Shown here one piece after another: positions 1 through 7,275 of a DNA stretch of 64,000 nucleotides. Source of the DNA: Lachnospiraceae bacterium (GTDB taxonomy: Bacteria > Bacillota > Clostridia > Lachnospirales > Lachnospiraceae); NCBI GenBank assembly GCA_015057555.1, contig SVEC01000010.1:1-64000 (forward strand), read 5' to 3'. Numbering within the stretch: position 1 is the stretch's first letter; each line of letters starts with the position of its first letter. The translations under genes and the position numbers were made by a program. The notes under the pieces are model-generated. The model was not told the origin of the DNA and made no database searches. It saw only the letters and a program-made list of their open reading frames with translations.

Positions 1-653
1 CCACAGGCAATAATCTTTCCATTATCCATGATAGCTATTCTAGTACATATAGCCTCAACCTCTTCCATATAGTGGCTTGTATATATAACAGTTGCCCCAT
101 TCTTGTTAGATTCCTTAATCTTATCTAGGATAAAGTTTCTAGACTGTGGGTCAATTCCCACTGTAGGCTCATCAAATATGAGAAGATCGGGCTTATGGCC
201 TATGGCACAGGCAATATTGAGTCTTCTCTTCATACCACCTGAAAAATTCTTAGCAAACTCATTTTTTCTCTCAAGAAGTCCAACATATTCCAAAGAATCA
301 TCTATTGCCTTCTTTAAATCCTCTCCCTTTAATCCGTACAAGGAAGTGAACAGTTCAACATTTTCCCAAGCCTTAAGGTTTCCATGGATGGCTAACTCCT
401 GTGGAATATAACCAAGTTTATGGATAACCTCCTTCTTCTGCTTGCGAGGATCCTTTCCAAAAAGCTCTACTGCACCAGCTGTAGGCTTTACTATGGAACA
501 AATCATATTCATGGTAGTTGATTTTCCTGCTCCGTTAGGTCCAAGTAGCCCGAATATCTCCCCCTTTTTGATTTCGATATTTAGATTATCAACCACTGCC
601 TTGTTGTGATATTTCTTAGTTAAATCTGTTGTCTTTAAAATGATATCTGACAT
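1..653 (-). CDS. ABC transporter ATP-binding protein (3' end outside window)
   Basis: This is the N-terminal two thirds of an ABC-2 type exporter ATPase; the coding sequence runs off the left edge of the window. The translation begins MSDIILKTTDLTKKYHNKAV. It shows a Walker A box (GPNGAGKST, about residues 36-44), an ABC signature (SGGMKRRLNIA) and a Walker B box (LLIFDEPTVGIDP). These are diagnostic of the family that powers drug, lipid or peptide efflux with a separate membrane permease. The partner permease is expected further left, outside the window. The substrate cannot be inferred. The family call is firm; the start is the only well-placed ATG. Confidence 0.93.
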   Translation of the reverse strand, partial: MSDIILKTTDLTKKYHNKAVVDNLNIEIKKGEIFGLLGPNGAGKSTTMNMICSIVKPTAGAVELFGKDPRKQKKEVIHKLGYIPQELAIHGNLKAWENVELFTSLYGLKGEDLKKAIDDSLEYVGLLERKNEFAKNFSGGMKRRLNIACAIGHKPDLLIFDEPTVGIDPQSRNFILDKIKESNKNGATVIYTSHYMEEVEAICTRIAIMDNGKIIAC

Positions 654-737
654 AATGTACTTCTTTAATATTCGTATTTTTGTGTATCATCATAGTTTCT
701 GTGATTATAATAGCAATTTTAGATTTGTGGCAAAAGT

Positions 738-788
738 GAAAAAAGAACTATTTAGAATATGACTTTAGTCACATTTTAAATAGTTCTT
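738..788 (-). terminator. Intrinsic terminator after methyltransferase remnant
   Basis: A 12-base arm (743-754) pairs with 777-788, and on the minus strand the hairpin is followed by a run of six T. It lies just downstream of the decayed methyltransferase and separates it from the ABC ATPase gene. Confidence 0.7.
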
Positions 789-797
789 CTCTTATCT

Positions 798-1127
798 TTA
801 CTTCTTGGCTATCATACAACAGATAAGTGCCAACTTACTTCCAACTCTATCATATTCCATAACCTTAAATCCATTACTTTCTATAAATTCCTTAAACTCA
901 TCATTTGTAGGCTTGATAAATGCTTTAAATCCAAACAGCTCAATTAGTTTAGTACGAAGCTTAAATCCCACTCCCTCACCGTGGACGAATGTAGGCGCAA
1001 ACATCATACCATCTTCCTTAAGAACTCTCTTAATCTCTGCCAACGCCTTTTCTGGGTTAGGCATAATATGAAGTGCGTTTGCAATCATAACTGCATCAAA
1101 ACTAGAATCCTCGTAAGGAAGATTATA
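798..1127 (-). pseudogene. C-terminal remnant of a SAM-dependent methyltransferase
   Basis: The reading frame encodes the second half of a class I methyltransferase: LPYEDSSFDAVMIANALHIM is the post-motif II region, followed by PEKALAEIKRVLKEDG, the usual motif III strand. The frame is closed upstream by a stop at 1128-1130, and the SAM-binding glycine-rich motif I that should precede this region is absent. An internal ATG at 1088 exists but would give only a 96-residue fragment without the cofactor site. The missing half abuts the terminator of the RhuM-Fic gene, so the gene was probably truncated by a rearrangement. The family is clear, but activity is very unlikely. Confidence 0.75.
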
Positions 1128-1137
1128 TTAAGCTAAA

Positions 1138-1176
1138 ATAAAAAACTCCATTGATTTAATAATCAACAGAGTTTTA
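1138..1176 (-). terminator. Intrinsic terminator of the RhuM-Fic gene
   Basis: An inverted repeat (AAAACTC...GAGTTTT with an inner TTGATT/AATCAA stem) is followed on the minus strand by a T-rich tract. It lies 20-60 bases past the stop of the RhuM-Fic gene. Confidence 0.65.
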
Positions 1177-1197
1177 TAATCCCCATCTTCAAAAGTA

Positions 1198-2151
1198 TTA
1201 TGCCAAGCAATTCATTACAACACTAACCATCATATCCTTTTCTTCAGGCTTTGACTCGGCAATCATAATGGTAAGCGCAACTAATGTATAATCATCTATA
1301 CGTTTTCTACCATTTATAAATAATGCGCTGTTTCTATCAAGAAAATGCAAAAACATTGTGGCAGCTATACGCTTATTTCCATCCGAAAAGCTGTGATTCT
1401 TTGTAACAAAATATAACAAATGTGCCGCCTTCTCTTCTAAGGACTCGTATAAATCTTTTCCTCCAAAGCTTTGGTAGATTGCACCTATGCTCCCCTTAAA
1501 AGAATCATCCTTCTCATTTCCAAACAGTTCACTCTCGTCACCAAATTTCATACTCTCAATAACCTCACGACACTCTTCATAAGTAAGTACATAGATTGCT
1601 TCATTGCCTTTTGGACGTGGCATATTCTGGTGGTCGTATGCATCTAGTAAATCTAAAGCTGTACTATATTTTTCAACAACTGATAATACCTGCTTTGTAT
1701 CTATGGAATTTTCAACTCTTTTCATAATCTGAATCACCTGATTTAATTGATTGATACGATTATTATTTACTGCATAACCCTTGATTATGTACTGTTTTAA
1801 TACAGAATTGGCCCAACGTCGAAATTCTACACCTCTCTTCGACTTTACACGATAACCAACGGAAATAATAACATCCAAATTGAAATATTCCGTCATATGA
1901 GTTTGTGTTTTTCCCTCTATAGCACCATGTGGAGTGGTAGTCGCAAATTTTGCGACTACCACTGAATCACTTAACTCTTCATTTAATGCATTATTAATAT
2001 GCTTACCTATAGTTTTAACATCTCTTTCAAACAAATCAGCCATTTGATTTCTATTCAGCCAAACTGTTTCATTTTTGACCGGAACTGGTAAAACAATGGA
2101 TTTATCTGCTGTTTCAAATAATACTATATCCTTATTTTTCTTAATATCCAT
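1198..2151 (-). CDS. RhuM-Fic fusion protein (Fic/Doc superfamily)
   Basis: This 317-residue protein joins an N-terminal RhuM domain (about residues 10-150, with WLNRNQMADLF and EFRRWANSVLKQYIIKGYAV) to a C-terminal Fic/Doc domain. The catalytic motif at residues 253-261 is HSFSDGNKR. Classical AMP-transferring Fic proteins read HxFxDGNGRxxR. Here Lys replaces the second Gly and the final Arg is missing, which is closer to Doc, a phosphotransferase acting on EF-Tu. RhuM-Fic fusions are a known architecture with little functional data. It is cotranscribed with the small HTH gene 32 bases upstream and ends in its own terminator. A toxin or post-translational modifier role is inferred. Confidence 0.85.
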   Translation of the reverse strand: MDIKKNKDIVLFETADKSIVLPVPVKNETVWLNRNQMADLFERDVKTIGKHINNALNEELSDSVVVAKFATTTPHGAIEGKTQTHMTEYFNLDVIISVGYRVKSKRGVEFRRWANSVLKQYIIKGYAVNNNRINQLNQVIQIMKRVENSIDTKQVLSVVEKYSTALDLLDAYDHQNMPRPKGNEAIYVLTYEECREVIESMKFGDESELFGNEKDDSFKGSIGAIYQSFGGKDLYESLEEKAAHLLYFVTKNHSFSDGNKRIAATMFLHFLDRNSALFINGRKRIDDYTLVALTIMIAESKPEEKDMMVSVVMNCLA

Positions 2152-2183
2152 ATTATTCTCCTTTCAAAAGTTCATTTTTTCAA

Positions 2184-2387
2184 TTATTCAGTTTTATTCG
2201 TATCCTTTATTAACTTCTCATACTTCAACTGATATGCTATCAATCTGGGAATATAATCTGGTGGTGTTCTTCTACCAGCTTCCCAATCTTCAATAGTTCG
2301 AAGAGGAATTCCTAAATGAATTGAAAATTCTTTTCTATTCATACCAGTATGAGCTCTCAATTCTTTAATTTTGTTTTGAATCTCCAT
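2184..2387 (-). CDS. Small XRE-like helix-turn-helix regulator
   Basis: This 67-residue protein is almost entirely one HTH domain: RKEFSIHLGIPLRTIEDWEAGRRTPPDY is the typical turn and recognition helix of the XRE/Cro group, with the E-W/G-R-R-x-P-P signature seen in antitoxin-like regulators. It precedes the RhuM-Fic gene by 32 bases and probably forms an operon with it. Its promoter carries a near-perfect palindrome across the -35 box, consistent with autorepression. Whether it directly neutralises the Fic protein cannot be told from sequence. Confidence 0.8.
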   Translation of the reverse strand: MEIQNKIKELRAHTGMNRKEFSIHLGIPLRTIEDWEAGRRTPPDYIPRLIAYQLKYEKLIKDTNKTE

Positions 2388-2420
2388 ATCATGCCCTCCT
2401 TATGTCATAACTTATATTTT

Positions 2421-2458
2421 ACTATAACATATAATATACAATAACGCAATGCGTTGTT
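2421..2458 (-). promoter_or_regulatory. Promoter and overlapping operator of the HTH/RhuM-Fic operon
   Basis: On the minus strand a -35 TTGCGT and a -10 TATAGT are separated by exactly 17 bases (-10 at 2421-2426, -35 at 2444-2449). The palindrome AACGCAATGCGTT (2443-2455) covers the -35 box and extends as an imperfect repeat to about 2440-2458. This is the expected placement for an autorepressing HTH protein. Confidence 0.6.
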
Positions 2459-2560
2459 CTGTATTTTTCAACAAATTTGGTATATACATATTTTAACTGA
2501 TACATATATCATTATTCCAGTATATTCTCAACAAATACTTGAATGTGTAAAATAAGGGAC

Positions 2561-2600
2561 AAAAATAGCCATTACGAAGAATTTCACTTCGTAATGGCTA
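2561..2600 (-). terminator. Intrinsic terminator, probably of the 2706 acetyltransferase gene
   Basis: Perfect 13-base arms (2567-2579 and 2587-2599) with a 7-base loop are followed by TTTTT on the minus strand. The 100 bases between this hairpin and the acetyltransferase stop at 2706 hold no recognisable gene. Confidence 0.75.
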
Positions 2601-2705
2601 TATGTATAATTAAATATAAATTTGTACTTCGTAAAACTGGAAGTTTCTGTTCCTTACAAATTGGGATTTGGCGCTCCGTCAAACTGAAATATGAACATAC
2701 TTAAA

Positions 2706-3137
2706 TTACTCGCAATACATACATATAGTTCCATTTGATAACTGAAAACCGTTCTTTTCATAAAATTTAGCTGCTGGTGCATACTCGCTTGTATAAAGAA
2801 CAATTCCTGCAAGTCCATTCTCCTTACTGTAATCTTTAACTGCATTTAACAATTGTTTACCTATTCCGCAACCTTGTCGCCCAGGAAGCACTGCCATCTC
2901 ATTAATATGTATTTCTTTCTTACTTCCTGAAACCTTACAAAGCGCAAATATACATCCTAACACTTCATCATTCTCTTCATATACAAACCCAACAAATCTT
3001 TTCTGTTCATAAAAATCCTGAAGATATTCTGTTGCATTATCTTCTGTCCAGTCTATACCCCAATGTTCTATTGGGAACGCTTTTGCATAAATCTTGCCAC
3101 ATTGCGCTAAGTCGTTTTGTTTCATAATTCTAATCAT
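2706..3137 (-). CDS. GNAT family N-acetyltransferase
   Basis: This 143-residue single-domain protein has the GNAT acetyl-CoA site: INEMAVLPGRQGCGIGKQLL (the R/Q-x-x-G-x-G/A loop, near residues 85-104) and the C-terminal APAAKFYEKNGF helix-strand. The family acetylates small-molecule or protein amines with acetyl-CoA, and the substrate here is unknown. The start is preceded by GGAGAGG at a suitable distance. It is followed by a strong terminator and lies next to a small zinc-ribbon gene. It is one of six GNAT genes in the first 21 kb. Confidence 0.88.
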   Translation of the reverse strand: MIRIMKQNDLAQCGKIYAKAFPIEHWGIDWTEDNATEYLQDFYEQKRFVGFVYEENDEVLGCIFALCKVSGSKKEIHINEMAVLPGRQGCGIGKQLLNAVKDYSKENGLAGIVLYTSEYAPAAKFYEKNGFQLSNGTICMYCE

Positions 3138-3177
3138 TTAGTACCTCTCCTACAACTTCAAAGCTTCGCATGTTTTT

Positions 3178-3372
3178 CTACAATAATTTCTCAACCTCTT
3201 TAACTGTAAACTTCTGAACAAGTCCACAACTTTTACAGCAATAACAAATTACAGAACTTCTCTTTGGTTTTAATTTTTTTATTTCTCCTTCTGGGTAAAA
3301 AAACATTCCATGCATTCCTGCCATTTGTCCATTTATTAATTCGCCGCCACAGTTTTCACATTTATTTTCCAT
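3178..3372 (-). CDS. Small Cys-rich zinc-ribbon-like protein
   Basis: This 64-residue protein has two cysteine pairs, CENCGG near the N-terminus and CYCCKSCG near residue 44, which fits a zinc-ribbon fold with a charged linker between. A GGAGG site lies a few bases before the ATG. It is 40 bases upstream of the GNAT gene and may be cotranscribed with it. Function is not recognised. Such mini zinc ribbons are usually nucleic-acid or protein-binding accessories. Confidence 0.6.
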   Translation of the reverse strand: MENKCENCGGELINGQMAGMHGMFFYPEGEIKKLKPKRSSVICYCCKSCGLVQKFTVKEVEKLL

Positions 3373-3404
3373 TACACTTCCTCCGTAGAATTCAAATTTT
3401 CACC

Positions 3405-3509
3405 TTACCTATGTATATCATTATAACTATAAAACATCTCATCTAACAGCTTATCATATTCCTCTTCATTGTGTGCCGGCACCACTACTGATACATGTAC
3501 ATTCCCCAT
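3405..3509 (-). CDS. Possible 34-residue protein or gene remnant
   Basis: A short frame begins at ATG 3509 behind a GGGGGAG site and reads MGNVHVSVVVPAHNEEEYDK before ending in a tyrosine-rich tail. The segment VSVVVPAHNEE resembles the N-terminal strand of family 2 glycosyltransferases, but nothing else of that fold follows. The same frame stays open for about 75 codons upstream, through the promoter of the plus-strand gene at 3648. It may therefore be the tail of a decayed gene rather than a microprotein. The call is weak. Confidence 0.3.
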   Translation of the reverse strand: MGNVHVSVVVPAHNEEEYDKLLDEMFYSYNDIHR

Positions 3510-3590
3510 AGTAAATTCTCCCCCAATGTAATTTTTTAAAATAGTATCACACAAATATTCATAGGTCAAATTAATGGAAATCTGTAATTG

Positions 3591-3619
3591 TTGTTTTACA
3601 GATAATATGCTAATATAAT
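3591..3619 (+). promoter_or_regulatory. SigA-type promoter of the 3648 gene
   Basis: TTGTTT (3591-3596) and TATAAT (3614-3619) are spaced by 17 bases, and a GGAGG site (3637-3641) follows before the ATG at 3648. This supports an isolated plus-strand transcription unit. Confidence 0.65.
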
Positions 3620-3647
3620 TTATGACATATAATATAGGAGGAATAAT

Positions 3648-4058
3648 ATGATGAAAAAAATACTAACATTTGCTATTATCGCATTAATTGGATTATTTAT
3701 CTTCAACCAAATAAAGAGCAATAATGAAGAAAAGATAAAAAATGATTATGAAAAAATCAACCAAATAAAAGAGATGTGTGAAACCATTGCCAATTCCGAC
3801 TATAAATATTCTTTCGGTAGCGACACTAATACTTGGTATATTATGGAGTTAGAGGTAATTCACCAAAAAGATGGTGATGGATACAGTAAGATGGAAGAAA
3901 TTCTAGGCGAAGATTTCATAACAAAGCTATCCAATGGCGATAAGATATTTGTTGGATTTTTACCAAGAACCACTTCATACAGAATATATGCCGGTGTACC
4001 TGAAGAATCAAATATGATTTATCCAGATTGGAATTACACAGAGCTTGAACAAAAATAA
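3648..4058 (+). CDS. Membrane-anchored or secreted hypothetical protein
   Basis: This 136-residue protein has a hydrophobic N-terminal segment (about residues 4-20, ILTFAIIALIGLFIFN) preceded by two lysines, which acts as a signal anchor. A charged, helical spacer rich in N/K/E follows, then a compact domain (about residues 45-136) rich in aromatic residues. No family motif is recognised, and there is no lipobox or other processing signal. It has its own promoter and strong terminator and runs against the direction of its neighbours, so it is a monocistronic unit. Confidence 0.75.
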   Translation: MMKKILTFAIIALIGLFIFNQIKSNNEEKIKNDYEKINQIKEMCETIANSDYKYSFGSDTNTWYIMELEVIHQKDGDGYSKMEEILGEDFITKLSNGDKIFVGFLPRTTSYRIYAGVPEESNMIYPDWNYTELEQK

Positions 4059-4062
4059 ACTA

Positions 4063-4110
4063 AAGGGATTATTGCAATAACATATAAACAGCAATAATCC
4101 CTTGATTTTT
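4063..4110. terminator. Bidirectional terminator between convergent genes
   Basis: Perfect 13-base arms (4063-4075, 4091-4103) are followed by ATTTTT on the plus strand, with a weaker T-rich tract on the minus strand. It serves the 3648 gene and probably also the ABC operon ending at 4112. Confidence 0.8.
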
Positions 4111-4111
4111 C

Positions 4112-4903
4112 CTACGCCGCCAGGTCTCTCTTACCGTATCTCACATAAGCTACCACGATTCCTACCACCATTACAACCATACCGAGCACTAACGCCCTGT
4201 CATCTACATTTCCTGTGCTGAATATATCCGCTGCATTTGAATATGAAAATGGAGTAAGTAGCTTGTAGTCCTTAAGGTCAGGTATCATTCTGGCCATAAG
4301 GTCAAATGCATAGAATATCATTACTATTCCAAGTCCTAGTCCAAGCTTATTCTTCTTCATAAATACTGATAATCCAAAGCATATTCCCGCTATCTCAAGG
4401 TGCATCAAAAGCTGCATTCCGTGGTATAAAAAGAATCTCTCATAGCTTATATCCTCTCCCAGTATAACTATTCCAAGGAAATAAGCTCCCACTGATATCA
4501 CATTGTACATCACAACATTTGATAATATAGCAAGAAGCTTTGATGTGATGACCTTCTCTCTAGCAATAGGCAAGGTAAATAAAAACTCACTTGTATGCCC
4601 GTCCTCCTCCTTCGAAAGCATTACTGTAGAAATTATGGCAGCAAACATTGCGCCACCTAAGCTATGTATAGTTCCAACCTCAGTGGAGTAAAAGCCTGCC
4701 AATGTAGCGATGCTTAACTGGCTCATGCCAAATGCATCTGCAAATGCACCCATCTGAGAAAAGCTTTCCGCCATACCGGACATAGTGTCCTTCATGGAAT
4801 TAAATAGAAGAATACATACAAAGCACATACCACCTACTGAAAGAGTCCAGATAAGAAAGGACTTATATAATAATTTAATCTCGTGTTTGAATATAGTTAA
4901 CAT
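4112..4903 (-). CDS. ABC-2 type transporter permease
   Basis: This 263-residue integral membrane protein has about six hydrophobic segments, starting with one at residues 17-36, and a large extracytoplasmic loop after the first. It follows the ATPase gene by 12 bases, so the two form an ABC exporter. The length and layout match ABC-2 permeases that work as dimers. SLGGAMFAAIISTVMLSKEEDGHTSEFLFTLPI is a typical cytoplasmic coupling region with the EExxG pattern seen in this family (positions about 80-112). The substrate is unknown. Control is probably by the LytTR protein at the head of the operon. Confidence 0.85.
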   Translation of the reverse strand: MLTIFKHEIKLLYKSFLIWTLSVGGMCFVCILLFNSMKDTMSGMAESFSQMGAFADAFGMSQLSIATLAGFYSTEVGTIHSLGGAMFAAIISTVMLSKEEDGHTSEFLFTLPIAREKVITSKLLAILSNVVMYNVISVGAYFLGIVILGEDISYERFFLYHGMQLLMHLEIAGICFGLSVFMKKNKLGLGLGIVMIFYAFDLMARMIPDLKDYKLLTPFSYSNAADIFSTGNVDDRALVLGMVVMVVGIVVAYVRYGKRDLAA

Positions 4904-4915
4904 AACATCATCCTC

Positions 4916-5740
4916 CTACTTCTCATAATAGTGCATAAATATTTCATCAAGAGATGGATCCTCTATTAAGATATCCTCTATATTGTGACCTGCTAACTCA
5001 TCTACTATCTTATTCAAATCTCCCTTATACAGGAAATTCTCCTGCTTGCCATCTCTAATCATCTTGATTCTCTTGGCATTAGTCTTGGTAATCTCTGCCA
5101 CAGTATCTACCTTTATAAGCTTACCCTCTCTCATAATAGCCACATTTTTGCAATAGTTCTTAACCTCTGAAAGAACATGGGTGGAAAGCATGCAGGTTGC
5201 TCCCTTTTCCACATATTCCTGAATTAGCTTAAAGAACTCTGTTTGCATAAGAGGGTCTAATCCACTAGTTGGCTCGTCAAAGACAAATAGCTTAGGCTTA
5301 TGCTGCATAGCACATACTATACTTACCTTCTTTCGATTACCTAGAGAAAGCTCGTTAATCTTCTTCTCTGTATCTACTTTTAATCTCTCACAAAGCATAG
5401 CCGCTTCATCCCTGCAATCCATCCTTCTTATGTCCGCAGCCATCTTAATTACATCCTTAACCTTCATGTCAGGATAAAACATAGCCTCTGATGGCATATA
5501 TCCCACCTGTGAAAGTATCTCCTCTTTAGCTGTTTGAAGCTCCTTGCCAAGGATTTTAACACTGCCCTTCTCAAACTGTATAAGTCCAAGCATAGAACGG
5601 ATGGTGGTTGATTTTCCTGCTCCATTAGGTCCCAAGAACCCGAAGATATCTCCTTCTTCTACTGAGAATGTTACATCCTCAGCACCACGATGCTTGCCAT
5701 AATATTTTGTTAGATTCTTAATCTCTATAACCTTACTCAT
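4916..5740 (-). CDS. ABC transporter ATP-binding protein
   Basis: This 274-residue ATPase has Walker A GPNGAGKST (about residues 38-46), a slightly divergent signature LSLGNRKKVSI, Walker B LFVFDEPTSGLDP and the switch His in MLSTHVLSE. The C-terminal 70 residues form the extra domain common in ABC-2 exporters. Its ATG overlaps the DUF3021 stop by 8 bases and it is 12 bases from the permease, so translation is probably coupled. It supplies energy for the 4112 permease. Confidence 0.93.
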   Translation of the reverse strand: MSKVIEIKNLTKYYGKHRGAEDVTFSVEEGDIFGFLGPNGAGKSTTIRSMLGLIQFEKGSVKILGKELQTAKEEILSQVGYMPSEAMFYPDMKVKDVIKMAADIRRMDCRDEAAMLCERLKVDTEKKINELSLGNRKKVSIVCAMQHKPKLFVFDEPTSGLDPLMQTEFFKLIQEYVEKGATCMLSTHVLSEVKNYCKNVAIMREGKLIKVDTVAEITKTNAKRIKMIRDGKQENFLYKGDLNKIVDELAGHNIEDILIEDPSLDEIFMHYYEK

Positions 5741-6203
5741 TTATATGTCCCCTTTCCTTAAATGCTTGTAAATCCTCATTTAAAGCCTTAGATTCTAATG
5801 TCCTCCTAATTTTATATACCAAGAAGCCACAAATATAAGCAAATACTACAAACAGGAAGAATCCTATGGTCACTGGTACATTTTTATCAAACCAGCCAAA
5901 GAACCAGGATGCTGTGGTGTATATTAGCCCACACACCATACTAAGAAGAAGCTCCTTAAGTCTGAATTCCTCTCCCTCATCAAAGCCATTCATAAGGTAT
6001 ATCTGAAGATAGCACATGCCATAGGTAAGGAATATCATTTCTGCCATGTATATTATGCTTGCGTCAGTGCATCCACCTATAAGCTTATACATACTGTAGT
6101 AGAACAAATAACAGAAGAAATATATACAAGCCTTGAATTCCACACCGATTTCTTCTAAGAGATATCTCTCTAATCCGGTTAATCCATTATCCTTTTTACT
6201 CAT
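5733..6203 (-). CDS. DUF3021 family membrane protein
   Basis: This 156-residue protein has four hydrophobic segments (about residues 24-45, 50-70, 85-105 and 112-132) flanked by charged termini, as in DUF3021 proteins. Members are commonly encoded next to a LytTR regulator and are thought to restrain it at the membrane. Here its start overlaps the LytTR stop by 8 bases and its stop overlaps the ATPase start, so the three are translationally coupled. The functional role is inferred from gene context. Confidence 0.75.
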   Translation of the reverse strand: MSKKDNGLTGLERYLLEEIGVEFKACIYFFCYLFYYSMYKLIGGCTDASIIYMAEMIFLTYGMCYLQIYLMNGFDEGEEFRLKELLLSMVCGLIYTTASWFFGWFDKNVPVTIGFFLFVVFAYICGFLVYKIRRTLESKALNEDLQAFKERGHINE

Positions 6204-6645
6204 GCCCTGCTCCTTTCCTAAGTATTCTTCTAAAATCCGATGCGTAGGTACGAGATATTATAATATGCTCTCCATTTACCATCCTTGCATCTATACGATT
6301 AGATGGCAGACTTCTTAAGCTGTCCACCTTGTCGATATTAATAATCATGGACTTGCTACACCTGAAGAAATTAATATCATTAAGCAGCTGCTCTAGTTGA
6401 GCTAATGTATAATCAAGCTTTATAATCTCTTCTTCAGTGTAAGCAAAGGTATTGCCATCGACAGTTTCTATGTAAAGAATTGCCTTAATATCTATAAGCT
6501 TTTGTTCCTTATCCTTCCAACCAATAAGCTTAGTCTGTTCACCCTTTATAAAATTTACAATTCGCTCTACCTCAGGGGTCATACGAAGGTAATTTACTAT
6601 TACCTCGTCCTCACCGGTAGATATATGATTAATGGTGTACTTCAT
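6196..6645 (-). CDS. LytTR family DNA-binding regulator
   Basis: This is a 149-residue protein with a C-terminal LytTR domain (about residues 45-149; ILYIETVDGNTFAYT, FFRCSKSMIINIDKVDSL and the terminal ISRTYASDFRRIL are typical). There is no receiver domain, so it is a stand-alone LytTR protein of the type paired with DUF3021. I chose ATG 6645 over an in-frame TTG at 6657 because the GGAGG ribosome site lies at 6652-6656, inside the longer version. It heads a four-gene operon with DUF3021 and an ABC exporter and probably activates it. Confidence 0.85.
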   Translation of the reverse strand: MKYTINHISTGEDEVIVNYLRMTPEVERIVNFIKGEQTKLIGWKDKEQKLIDIKAILYIETVDGNTFAYTEEEIIKLDYTLAQLEQLLNDINFFRCSKSMIINIDKVDSLRSLPSNRIDARMVNGEHIIISRTYASDFRRILRKGAGHE

Positions 6646-6717
6646 TATTTCCTCCAAAATGTTTTCTATGTTGTGATTTTAGCAAGTGGTTAGTTTAAAC
6701 ACAATACCAAAATGGGC

Positions 6718-6749
6718 AAGTGACACTTATTTGAGGGTTAGTTGCACTT
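6718..6749 (-). promoter_or_regulatory. Candidate LytTR binding repeats upstream of the LytTR operon
   Basis: Two related 11-base sites, AAGTGACACTT (6718-6728, itself a perfect palindrome around a central A) and TAGTTGCACTT (6739-6749), share 8 of 11 bases and start 21 bases apart, two helical turns. LytTR dimers typically bind such spaced direct repeats. GGTTAGTT also recurs at 6688 and 6736. No good -35 box is visible, as expected for an activator-dependent promoter. Confidence 0.45.
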
Positions 6750-6752
6750 AAA

Positions 6753-6783
6753 TACAAAAAAGCCTTGCACTAGGCAAGACTTT
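6753..6783 (-). terminator. Intrinsic terminator of the GNAT pair
   Basis: Seven-base arms (6762-6768, 6774-6780) with a short loop are followed by TTTTTT on the minus strand, directly after the stop at 6784. Confidence 0.75.
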
Positions 6784-7263
6784 CTATAACTCCTTTATAT
6801 ACCTCACGTCACAACAAAAATGTGCTGTCTCAAGCAAAGGCTTATCCACTCTTTCAAATCCGTACTTTTCATAAAACTTCTGTGCTGCAATCATATTATC
6901 CAGGGTTTCTAGATAACATCTCTTATAATATAGCTTTGCGTATTTTAGAGCTATCTTCATCAGTCTATGTGCCACACCAGTACCTCTTGCTTCTGGCAAA
7001 CAATACATCTTCTGCAACTCACATACATCTGCCAAACCCTCTAGCTGACCTATTCCAACACCAGCAACTACATTTCCAGCCTCATCCTCTGCAACCCAGT
7101 AGCAGTTACCCTCAGTGTTATAAATCTCTGAAAATCTTCCCAAATCTGGGTCAGCCCATGCAGTGCCTTCATGATTTCCGCCAAATTCTATGAGACAGGT
7201 GCGAATTATGTTCTCTATCTGTTTGTTATCTCTTGCTTCAATTGCTCGAATTAAGTAATCCAT
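6784..7263 (-). CDS. GNAT family N-acetyltransferase
   Basis: This 159-residue single-domain acetyltransferase has the acetyl-CoA loop PEARGTGVAHRLM (about residues 92-104, R-G-T-G-V-A), a preceding strand ELQKMYCLP, and the terminal AAQKFYEKYGFERV. The N-terminal region resembles GNATs that modify amino acids or small amines, but no substrate can be named. It follows another GNAT gene by 12 bases and shares its transcript, which ends at the terminator just downstream. Confidence 0.88.
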   Translation of the reverse strand: MDYLIRAIEARDNKQIENIIRTCLIEFGGNHEGTAWADPDLGRFSEIYNTEGNCYWVAEDEAGNVVAGVGIGQLEGLADVCELQKMYCLPEARGTGVAHRLMKIALKYAKLYYKRCYLETLDNMIAAQKFYEKYGFERVDKPLLETAHFCCDVRYIKEL

Positions 7264-7275
7264 TTTATCTCCGTT

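Noticed and set aside
2654-2845. 63-codon minus-strand frame overlapping the GNAT gene
   Set aside because: It lies out of frame inside the GNAT coding sequence and lacks a ribosome site.
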